DNA of 7,919 nt, taken from NCBI GenBank assembly GCA_007123455.1, contig SKKZ01000008.1:1-7919 (forward strand). The letters are read 5' to 3'. This stretch comes from Coriobacteriia bacterium. GTDB taxonomy: Bacteria > Actinomycetota > Coriobacteriia > Anaerosomatales > SLCP01. This document shows, piece after piece, positions 1-5,444 of the stretch; position 1 is the stretch's first letter; the number at the start of each line of letters is the position of its first letter. A program made the translations under genes and the position numbers. Under the pieces are notes generated by a model. It ran no database searches. It saw only the letters and a program-made list of their open reading frames with translations, and had not been told where the DNA came from.

Positions 1-1243
1 ACCCGGGAATCATGAGTGCGCGGCCCATGCAGACGGCCTTGGTGTGGGGAGACCCGAGAGCGAGCACCTTGAAGATATGGTCCTCGGTGGAGAAGCCGCC
101 CGCCATCGCGATGTCGGGAACGAACTCACCACGTGAAGCGAGCTTCGCGGCAAGCTCGTTGGCCATGGACTGCAGGTAGAACGTCGGGATGCCCCACTCC
201 TCCATCATGCGCCACGGGCTCATCCCCGTGCCGCCGGGTGCACCGTCGATGGTGAGCAGGTCGATGCGGTTCTCGCTCGCCCACTTCATAGCCATGGCGA
301 GTTCGCGCATCGAGTACGCACCGGTCTTGAGCGTGACGCGCTTCGCGCCGAGTCCCCGCAGGCGCGTGACATCGGCCGCGAACTGCTCGCGGTCGACGAA
401 ACCGAGGCGGCTGTGGCGCTCGAACTGGCGCAGGGCACCGTCGCGGAAGGACGCCTGGACGGCGGGGTCGGACGGGTCGGGCGTGACGAGATACCCGCGG
501 CGCTGTAGCTCCAGCGCGCGCTCGAGCGTGTCGACCTTGATCTCGCCACCGATCGACTTCGCACCCTGGCCCCACTTGAGCTCGACAGTCTCGACGCCGA
601 GTGTCTGCGTCACGTACTCGGCCACGCCGAGGCGCATGTCCTCGACATTGAGCTGGACCAGGATGTCGCCGTACCCGTCCTGGTAGCGACGGTACTCCTC
701 GATGCGGCGCTCCATGTCAGGGGAGCGGGTTATCCGCCCCTTGTCATCGATCTCGAGATCAGGATCGATGCCGCACACGTTCTCGCCGCACACGAGCGAG
801 ATGCCGCTGATGGCAGCACCGATGGCGAAGTGCTCCCAGTTCTTGCGCGCGACCTCGGTCGAGCCCAGCGCCCCGGTGAACACCGGAAGCTTCATCTTCA
901 CGGGATGGTCGGTGCCAAACGTCGTCTCGGTGTCGGCGAAGGGAAAGAGCGTGGTGTCGGGAGAAGCCTCGGTGCCCTCGGGCAACCCTTTGGCGCCGTA
1001 GGCGTAGCCGAGGATGTTCAGATGGCTGTAGTCGACGGGGTAGTCCTTGTCGCCTCCCGCCGTGACATCGCCGTACGGATCCGGGTAGATGACCTCGCGA
1101 CCGCGGAAGGAGGTCTTGAAGACCTCGCAGTTGCCGCGACACCCGTCGATGCAGCGGGAGCAGATACCCGAGCCGGGCACTACGTCTCGCGAACGATTGG
1201 AGGTCTGGGTGACGTCGGTGCCGTTGGGGCGCTGTAGATTCAT
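1..1243 (-). CDS. FMN-binding glutamate synthase family protein (GltS-domain), 3' end outside window
   Basis: Seen: an open frame of 414 codons from ATG at 1243, still open at the left edge, so the C-terminus is missing. A GAGGAGGG ribosome site (1250-1257) supports this start. The N-terminus has a four-cysteine cluster C28-x2-C31-x3-C35-x3-C39 that could hold an iron-sulfur cluster. From about residue 105 the protein matches the FMN-binding synthase domain of glutamate synthase: ELKWGQGAKSIGGEIK (221-236) corresponds to the QGAKPGEGG-type loop, DGAPGGTGMSP (333-343) to the GGTGASP-type loop, and AGGFSTEDHIFKVLALG (381-397) to the C-terminal phosphate-binding region of the barrel. Known: this domain reduces 2-oxoglutarate plus ammonia to glutamate with FMN. 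Inference: like archaeal-type short homologues it lacks the amidotransferase domain, because its N-terminus goes directly from the Cys cluster into the synthase domain. No GltD-like subunit is in the window. The true substrate of such stand-alone homologues is often unproven. Confidence 0.88.
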   Translation of the reverse strand, partial: MNLQRPNGTDVTQTSNRSRDVVPGSGICSRCIDGCRGNCEVFKTSFRGREVIYPDPYGDVTAGGDKDYPVDYSHLNILGYAYGAKGLPEGTEASPDTTLFPFADTETTFGTDHPVKMKLPVFTGALGSTEVARKNWEHFAIGAAISGISLVCGENVCGIDPDLEIDDKGRITRSPDMERRIEEYRRYQDGYGDILVQLNVEDMRLGVAEYVTQTLGVETVELKWGQGAKSIGGEIKVDTLERALELQRRGYLVTPDPSDPAVQASFRDGALRQFERHSRLGFVDREQFAADVTRLRGLGAKRVTLKTGAYSMRELAMAMKWASENRIDLLTIDGAPGGTGMSPWRMMEEWGIPTFYLQSMANELAAKLASRGEFVPDIAMAGGFSTEDHIFKVLALGSPHTKAVCMGRALMIPG

Positions 1244-1382
1244 CGGGAGCCCTCCTCACCATGTGTCGAGCTTGATGCCTGCGATATTCCCCGCTCCGGG
1301 CACACCAGAAACACGCGATCGAACCAGCGCCCCTGATCTGATCGAGCGAGTCGCGCAGCGCCTTTGCACTTACGGAGTATCC
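1244..1382 (-). other. Intergenic spacer upstream of the glutamate-synthase-like gene
   Basis: These 139 bases separate the second lipoprotein stop from the GltS-type start. Apart from the ribosome site next to 1243, I see no convincing terminator (no GC stem followed by a T run on the minus strand). A weak TTTCTG / GAATAT pair with 16-base spacing lies about 45-75 bases upstream of the start codon, too poor to call as a promoter. The gap is large enough for the downstream gene to have its own promoter. Confidence 0.3.
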
Positions 1383-2087
1383 CTACTGCAGCTCCCGCGT
1401 GCCCGCATCCACGCAGTACCCGGTGCCATCGAGCTCGAAGCAGAGCGTGTGGGGATCGCGCCACTCGGTTGGCTCGTAGCTGAACGGCGGCTCAAGCTCC
1501 TGCTCCCGGTCGACTTCCACACGAAAGCCGGTGTCCTCCGCATACTCCCCGATGTCGTCACGGTCGACGATCTTCAAGGTCTCGGTGGGTGCCGGGGAGT
1601 GCACCACGAACAGAGCGAACCGGTCGTCCGGACTCCACGAGTACGGACCGATCTCGCCCCCGAACTGAAACGCGACGACGTGGTGCTCCTCGGCCACGAC
1701 GTCGTAGAGGAAGGCGTATCCATGGGACGTCCCGACCGTGCCGATCGCGATCCACCGGCCGTCGTCGGAGAGCACCGCATTGGTGAACCTGGTCGGCCCG
1801 CCGAAGCTGGTCTCTCCGTCAGGGCTCACCTCGTCGGGCAGCTCGTCGATGTGGAGCAAGACCTCGTCGTCCTGGTCTCGGATGGACTCGGCCGAGGTCT
1901 CGATAGACGCGGGAAGCTCCGGCTCCGGCCCGTCATCGGGATCCGGCTCCGGTGTGGGTGTCGGGGTGGGATCCACCGGAATCGGCTCGAGAGGGTCGTC
2001 CGGGGCACACGCTGTGACGGCGCCAAGCGACATCACGAGCAGCACCGCAAGGACGATGCGCACTACGAATGATCGATGCTTCGACAT
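1383..2087 (-). CDS. Lipoprotein with acidic Pro-rich linker and beta-propeller-like repeats
   Basis: Predicted 234-residue secreted lipoprotein of unknown function. The frame opens at 2129, but ATG at 2087 is preferred because GGAGGAG (2096-2102) sits 8 bases upstream and the signal peptide then has normal length. Seen: basic N-terminus (MSKHR), hydrophobic stretch about 7-22, lipobox V-T-A-C with C27, then a linker rich in Pro, Asp, Glu and Thr (about 28-60). The following domain has two strands resembling WD40/TolB-type repeats: LSDDGRWIAIGT (106-117) followed by LYD, and YSWSPDDRFALFVV (149-162). That is too few for a complete propeller. C216 and C225 near the C-terminus could form a disulfide. 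Inference: anchored to the outer face of the membrane after lipidation at C27. It follows another lipoprotein gene after 52 bases and is probably cotranscribed with it. I do not recognise a specific family. Confidence 0.8.
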   Translation of the reverse strand: MSKHRSFVVRIVLAVLLVMSLGAVTACAPDDPLEPIPVDPTPTPTPEPDPDDGPEPELPASIETSAESIRDQDDEVLLHIDELPDEVSPDGETSFGGPTRFTNAVLSDDGRWIAIGTVGTSHGYAFLYDVVAEEHHVVAFQFGGEIGPYSWSPDDRFALFVVHSPAPTETLKIVDRDDIGEYAEDTGFRVEVDREQELEPPFSYEPTEWRDPHTLCFELDGTGYCVDAGTRELQ

Positions 2088-2095
2088 GGGTATCA

Positions 2096-2102
2096 CTCCT
2101 CC
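2096..2102 (-). promoter_or_regulatory. Ribosome binding site deciding the lipoprotein start at 2087
   Basis: GGAGGAG on the minus strand, 8 bases before ATG at 2087. It favours this ATG over the in-frame start at 2129, which would add 14 residues ahead of the signal peptide. Confidence 0.75.
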
Positions 2103-2139
2103 GTGCGGCAGCCGCGTGCGGCCACCCATCGGGACCTCG

Positions 2140-2586
2140 TCATTCGATGAACTCCAGTTGCTCCATCATGGAATCGAGTACGCGCTTGTTGCGCTCGTAG
2201 TCGAGCCCTTCCATGATGTCGTCGAGTACAACCGGTTCCCGGCTGAACTGGATGGCGACATCGAACACCTCGGTCGCCGGCGGGACATCGAAGGGCTCGG
2301 GGTGGAAATAGCTGCAGTCGTCTGTCATCCCCCCACTGCGCGTCTCCCACCCTGCTGGATACGCGATTCGAACGCCGAAGTCGTCGTTGGTGCACTGACC
2401 GGTGAGTTCGATGGCGTCGTTCGGTTCATCGATCGGAGGCTGTGGCGTCTCCGTCTCGGGCGGGGCGAAGTCCACGTCGTTGACTGGTTCGGGAGGCTCC
2501 TCGGCACATCCGGTGAGCGCAGCGATTGCGATTGCGACGCCTGCGACGACTGCAAGCATCCGCGCGGGATTGGTCGATCGTCTCAT
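2140..2586 (-). CDS. Small lipoprotein of unknown function
   Basis: Predicted 148-residue lipoprotein. ATG at 2586 is chosen because AAGGGGG (2595-2601) lies 8 bases upstream. An in-frame GTG at 2604 has no ribosome site. Seen: N-terminal Arg residues, hydrophobic stretch 10-24, a classic lipobox L-T-G-C with C27, then a Glu/Pro-rich linker to about residue 58. The mature domain contains C65 and C91, spaced to form a disulfide, and the segment FGVRIAYPAGWETR (70-83), which resembles the 'F-x-V-x-Y-P-x-G-W' strand found in several secreted PsbP/DUF1795-like domains. That similarity is by eye and weak. Inference: exported and membrane-anchored. It is the first gene of a pair with the lipoprotein at 1383-2087. 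The two share the same layout (signal peptide, lipid Cys at 27, acidic Pro-rich linker, small domain with two Cys) but no clear sequence similarity in the globular part. Confidence 0.8.
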   Translation of the reverse strand: MRRSTNPARMLAVVAGVAIAIAALTGCAEEPPEPVNDVDFAPPETETPQPPIDEPNDAIELTGQCTNDDFGVRIAYPAGWETRSGGMTDDCSYFHPEPFDVPPATEVFDVAIQFSREPVVLDDIMEGLDYERNKRVLDSMMEQLEFIE

Positions 2587-2594
2587 CCTCAATG

Positions 2595-2601
2595 CCCCCT
2601 T
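2595..2601 (-). promoter_or_regulatory. Ribosome binding site deciding the lipoprotein start at 2586
   Basis: AAGGGGG on the minus strand with 8 bases to ATG at 2586. The upstream GTG at 2604 overlaps this site and lacks one of its own. Confidence 0.65.
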
Positions 2602-2625
2602 CACCGCATCTGTCGACTCGTTTTC

Positions 2626-2686
2626 GAGGCGAGCGCTGTGAGCGCACGCCTCTACCCTTAGGCGTACCCGGGAAGGGCGCCGGGTA
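2626..2686 (-). promoter_or_regulatory. Leader with overlapping hairpins upstream of the lipoprotein pair
   Basis: Three stems lie in a row in minus-strand RNA. Stem 1 is TACCCGG/CCGGGTA (2680-2686 with 2665-2671, 8-base loop). Stem 2 is ACGCCT/AGGCGT (2660-2665 with 2646-2651, 8-base loop). Stem 3 is GAGGCG-T-GCGCT / AGCGC-T-CGCCTC (2641-2652 with 2626-2637, 3-base loop, one internal mismatch). Stems 2 and 3 compete for the same AGGCG segment. The loop of stem 1 (CCCTT) is complementary to the loop of stem 2 (AAGGG). Neither strand has a T run after stem 3, so a simple intrinsic terminator is not supported. The architecture would suit a structural switch, but no known riboswitch class was recognised. 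Confidence 0.4.
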
Positions 2687-2768
2687 AAACCTTCGCGTCC
2701 CGGAAGGAGTCACCGGTGCGCCGGGTATCGGACGGGTCTGACAGGATGGAGCGTCCGGCGGCGACCGC

Positions 2769-3176
2769 TCAGACTCGCTCCTCGGCAGGAAGCCTGACCA
2801 GGTAGATGCTGAATCCGATGCCGACGGCCAGAAGCATGGAGTACATCGTGAGCATCAGTCGCACGCTGCTGATCTGGTGCCACACCGCCACAGAAGGAAC
2901 CAGCACACCGATCCACAAGAGCACCAGGGCTATCTTCTTGACCCTGGCCGGCATGGGCGTTCCGTACAGGAAGCCGCTTATGTAGGGGCCGAGGAAGCCG
3001 TGAGACAGCAGCCAGCGGTGCAATCTGTCGGACGAGCGCGCGAAACAGAAAGCAGCGACCAGCAGAAAGGGCGTCGCGGGCAGAATCGGGAAGACGAAGC
3101 CGGTAACCCCGATCGCCAGGCTCAGGAAGCCCAGGAGAACGAGGAGTATCTTCACAACTGCGTTCAGCGGGGCCAC
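2769..3176 (-). CDS. DUF454 (YbaN-type) small inner-membrane protein
   Basis: A 135-residue hydrophobic protein. Seen: a long N-terminal membrane region (about 7-46) carrying the family signature G-x-L-S-L-x-x-G-V-x-G then LPATPF (32-37) and AFCFARSS (42-49), followed by RLHRWLL (51-57), an amphipathic segment with G-x-Y-I (63-66), and two further membrane segments at about 80-98 and 106-127. These match the DUF454/YbaN family in order and length. Known: members are small inner-membrane proteins and I know of no firmly established function for the family. The start is uncertain. GTG at 3176 overlaps the only good ribosome site (GGAGG, 3176-3180), and an in-frame stop lies just upstream. The site is better spaced for a CTG at 3167, and a GTG at 3155 is also possible. 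It lies 120 bases downstream of the KaiC-like gene on the same strand, without a visible functional link. Confidence 0.85.
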   Translation of the reverse strand: MAPLNAVVKILLVLLGFLSLAIGVTGFVFPILPATPFLLVAAFCFARSSDRLHRWLLSHGFLGPYISGFLYGTPMPARVKKIALVLLWIGVLVPSVAVWHQISSVRLMLTMYSMLLAVGIGFSIYLVRLPAEERV

Positions 3177-3296
3177 CTCCGGGATTCGCGATCACTCGCC
3201 TCTCAGCAAGTCTCGCGCCTTCTCCCCCCACCCCGGTGTCGGGATGCGTCCTCGTTGCAAGTGCACGAGCCTTCGTCAGCCGAGCCCGCTACCATC
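3177..3296 (-). other. Intergenic spacer between KaiC-like and DUF454 genes
   Basis: 120 bases with no gene. A short stem ATCCCG/CGGGGT (3240-3245 with 3230-3235, 4-base loop, one G-T pair) is present. It is followed on the minus strand by a G run rather than a T run, so I do not call it an intrinsic terminator. No convincing promoter was seen. Confidence 0.3.
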
Positions 3297-4682
3297 CTAA
3301 TCGAAGGGCTCGCCGATAATGACCCCGTCTGATGATATCTCGAAGCGGCGTATGCTCGGATCGTGCCCGCTCGCGCGTGTCTTGATGATGGATATCGCCC
3401 GATGTATCTCGGATTTCTCCTTGACGTAGTGGAGGAGGATCACGTTGTCAGACATGTGACTGACACCGAACTTGCTGACCACGCTCGTCGCGAAGATGTC
3501 CCTGACCTCGTGCGTCATGTACGTGGAGACACCCCGCACCGCCATCGCCTGGACGAACGCGTACATGAAGTCTCTGAAACGTGCCGGATCGGGCGCCGAG
3601 GCTTCCAGGTCGTTGAGACTGTCGACCATGACCCGATTGACACCGCCCGCGTTCACCTTGCCTGCGACCCTGCTGACGAACTCGTCGATGTAGACGTCGA
3701 CCGGCGACACGTAGAACAGTTCAAGCATCCCGCTGTCGATGGCCTCTTGAAGGTCCCAACCGAACCCGGCGACGATACGCTGGAGCTGCGTCGGGTTCTC
3801 CTGGAGCGTCGCGACGAGAGCCTTCTCGCCCATCTCGATACCCTTGAAGATGTAGTGAAGGCCGAGCAGCGTCTTGCCGCTACCCGGAGGTCCGAAGACT
3901 ACCGTCGCGCTCCCCTTCCAGAAGCCGTCCGCAACCATCGCGTCGAGCATCTCGACACCGGTCTTATCTCGTTGTTGCGACAGATCGTACGCCACCGGAG
4001 TTGCCTCCGTGACCAGACGCGGGAAGACCTCGAGTCCCGATCGCGCAATCTTGAACGCATGCTCTCCACCGAAGTACGCCGAGCCCCGTTGTTTGATGAC
4101 GCGCAGGTAGCGGATGTCTTTCACTCCGATCTTCTGCAAGACGAGCTCGACGATGCCGTCGGCGACCGCGAACTCCGGCGCGAGCGCCGTCTCGTCCGCA
4201 GAGTATTCGCCGACGAGGAAGCTGGTGACGGAGACCGAGGAGAGTGCAGTCAGAAGCCGGGACAGCTTCGTCCTGAACTCCGCAGGCGAACTCGAGAACG
4301 CGTGCAACGCCTTGAAGCTGTCGATGACAAGGAATGCCGGGGCGTTCTCCTTGATGATGGCGATGACCTCGTCGACGAACCCGTCAAGACCCCGTGACCG
4401 CAGGGTCTCTCCCAGGTCGTGATAGAACACGGTCTCGCCGATGGCTGCGGGGTCGAAGTAGTCGAACCCCTGCAGGTAGTGCAGCATCTTGTCGACGGGT
4501 TCGGAGACCGTGCTGAGGTAGTACGCAGGCCTGTCAGGAGTCGCGTTCTCGAACACGACCTTCTCGGCAAGGATCGTCTTGCCCGTGCCGGGCAGGCCCA
4601 TGAGTATGTTGATCGAGTTCTCCGGGAAGCCGCCGCCCAAGATCTGGTCGAGCTCGGGGCTCCCACTGGCGATCCGCTTCAT
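3297..4682 (-). CDS. KaiC-like double-domain ATPase
   Basis: A 461-residue protein with two tandem RecA/KaiC domains. Domain 1 (about 1-230): Walker A GLPGTGKT (29-36), Walker B FLVIDS with D121. Domain 2 (about 238-461): Walker A GPPGSGKT (264-271), Walker B RVMVDS with D354. Known: KaiC-family proteins bind and hydrolyse ATP, form hexamers, and often act as signalling ATPases in organisms without a circadian clock. Odd points: the Glu-Glu pair following the second strand of cyanobacterial KaiC appears as S60-E61 in domain 1 and Q294-E295 in domain 2. The region aligned with the KaiC phosphosites reads S408-H409-M410-S411, keeping a Ser where KaiC has S431 but His where it has T432. No kaiA or kaiB is present. 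Its ATG overlaps the stop of the MerR-receiver gene by 4 bases (ATGA), and GGAGGAGG (4687-4694) lies inside that upstream gene, so the two are translationally coupled and probably act together. A clock role is not suggested. Confidence 0.93.
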   Translation of the reverse strand: MKRIASGSPELDQILGGGFPENSINILMGLPGTGKTILAEKVVFENATPDRPAYYLSTVSEPVDKMLHYLQGFDYFDPAAIGETVFYHDLGETLRSRGLDGFVDEVIAIIKENAPAFLVIDSFKALHAFSSSPAEFRTKLSRLLTALSSVSVTSFLVGEYSADETALAPEFAVADGIVELVLQKIGVKDIRYLRVIKQRGSAYFGGEHAFKIARSGLEVFPRLVTEATPVAYDLSQQRDKTGVEMLDAMVADGFWKGSATVVFGPPGSGKTLLGLHYIFKGIEMGEKALVATLQENPTQLQRIVAGFGWDLQEAIDSGMLELFYVSPVDVYIDEFVSRVAGKVNAGGVNRVMVDSLNDLEASAPDPARFRDFMYAFVQAMAVRGVSTYMTHEVRDIFATSVVSKFGVSHMSDNVILLHYVKEKSEIHRAISIIKTRASGHDPSIRRFEISSDGVIIGEPFD

Positions 4683-5341
4683 GAGACCTCCTCCGGGACC
4701 TGCTTCTTCAGCAACGTCTTGACCGACCTGATGAGCTCGGTCCGCTCGATCGGCTTGAGCAGGAAGGCATCGGCGCCGGCCTCAAGAGCGCGTTTCCGGA
4801 CATCCAGCACGCTGAAGATAAGCACGGGGATGGACGCGGTCGCGGGTCTTCCCTTGAGCGCCTGGCAGACTTTGAGGCCGCTCAGGCCCGGCAGGATGAT
4901 GTCGAGTATGATGAGATCCGGCTGCAGCTTCTCAGCCTCATCAACGGCTTTTCGGCCGTCCAGCACGATGTGGACGTCGTACCCCTCCCGGTTCAGGAAG
5001 TGCTCCTCGAGCTCGGCGGTGATGGGGTCTTTCTCTGCGACGAGGATCAGGATCGCGCCCTTAGCAGCCGCCTGCCCGGCGACCGCACCGGTCTTCCTGA
5101 GTTCCTGCTCGAGCAATCTGTGCGCGACGCTTGCCTGCACGCCCTCGTGGTCGATCTGGTGCTTGAGCCACTTGATGCGCTCGATGTCCTCCTGGCTGTA
5201 CAGCCGGTGACCGCCTTGTGTGCGCTCGGGCACTATGAGAGAGAATGTCTTCTCCCAGTGGCGCAGCGTGGTGGCCGGAACATCGGTGAGCTCGGCGGCT
5301 GCCTTCATCGAGTACGTGGCGATCTCGGCTTCGCGCTTCAT
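4679..5341 (-). CDS. MerR-type HTH fused to C-terminal response-regulator receiver
   Basis: A 220-residue regulator. Residues 8-80 are a MerR winged-helix domain: TYSMKAAAELTDVPATTLRHWE (split at 9-19 and 20-30), then RTQGGHRLYSQEDIERIKWLK (40-49, 50-60), closest by eye to CarA/LitR-type MerR domains. A short Ala-rich linker (85-94) leads to a receiver domain (95-215) with phospho-acceptor D147 in LIILDIILPGLSG, S177 at the Thr/Ser switch position and K196 in LLKP. The acidic pocket reads A-E103-K104-D105, so the second acid of the usual Asp-Asp pair is Lys, which may weaken Mg2+ binding. The order is unusual because most response regulators carry the receiver first. ATG at 5341 is preceded by GGGGAGGG (5350-5357), 8 bases away. 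The 3' end overlaps the KaiC-like gene. Inference: a transcription factor controlled by phosphorylation or by contact with the KaiC-like ATPase. No cognate histidine kinase is in the window. Confidence 0.92.
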   Translation of the reverse strand: MKREAEIATYSMKAAAELTDVPATTLRHWEKTFSLIVPERTQGGHRLYSQEDIERIKWLKHQIDHEGVQASVAHRLLEQELRKTGAVAGQAAAKGAILILVAEKDPITAELEEHFLNREGYDVHIVLDGRKAVDEAEKLQPDLIILDIILPGLSGLKVCQALKGRPATASIPVLIFSVLDVRKRALEAGADAFLLKPIERTELIRSVKTLLKKQVPEEVS

Positions 5342-5444
5342 TGAGCACGCCCTCCCCGAAGCCTAACCTAAAGCTAGAGTCAACTTAGAGAAGAATAACT
5401 GTACCAGAAGTTACGCCTACGCGCCTGCCCGCCGGGTCCGGTCG
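5342..5444 (-). promoter_or_regulatory. Candidate promoter/operator for the MerR-receiver and KaiC-like pair
   Basis: An AT-richer spacer between the phosphatase stop and the regulator start. On the minus strand TTGACT (5378-5383) is directly followed by an imperfect dyad CTAGCTTTAGGTTAG (5363-5377; 5 of 7 pairs match around the central T). A -35-like box joined to a dyad is typical of MerR-family operators, so autoregulation is plausible. A good -10 box at the matching distance is not visible, and that spacing would place the transcript start almost at the start codon, so the promoter itself may lie further upstream. A second weak inverted repeat TAACT/AGTTA lies at 5396-5413. Confidence 0.35.

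Noticed and set aside
1089..2072. Long open frame on the plus strand (327 codons)
   Set aside because: It lies antisense across the start of the glutamate-synthase gene and a lipoprotein whose signal peptide, lipobox and ribosome site are convincing. Its translation shows no domain and has the Arg/Val/Gly-rich look of a GC-rich shadow frame.
1738..2661. 307-codon plus-strand frame with a Ser/Gly-rich N-terminus
   Set aside because: It is antisense to both lipoproteins, and its low-complexity repeats are the complement of the Pro/Asp linker codons.
3230..3245. Intrinsic terminator after the KaiC-like gene
   Set aside because: The stem is short and followed by G residues rather than a T run on the transcribed strand.
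3363..4397. 344-codon plus-strand frame opposite the KaiC-like gene
   Set aside because: The minus-strand frame has two complete Walker A/B sets. The plus frame is an Arg/Asp/Glu-rich mirror with no recognisable fold.
3297..4682. Circadian clock locus
   Set aside because: Only a KaiC-like protein is present, with no KaiA or KaiB and an altered phosphosite. KaiC homologues are widespread outside clocks.
5396..5413. Terminator after the phosphatase gene (TAACT/AGTTA stem followed by TTCTTCTCT)
   Set aside because: The stem is only 5 bp and AT-rich with an 8-base loop, too weak to call.
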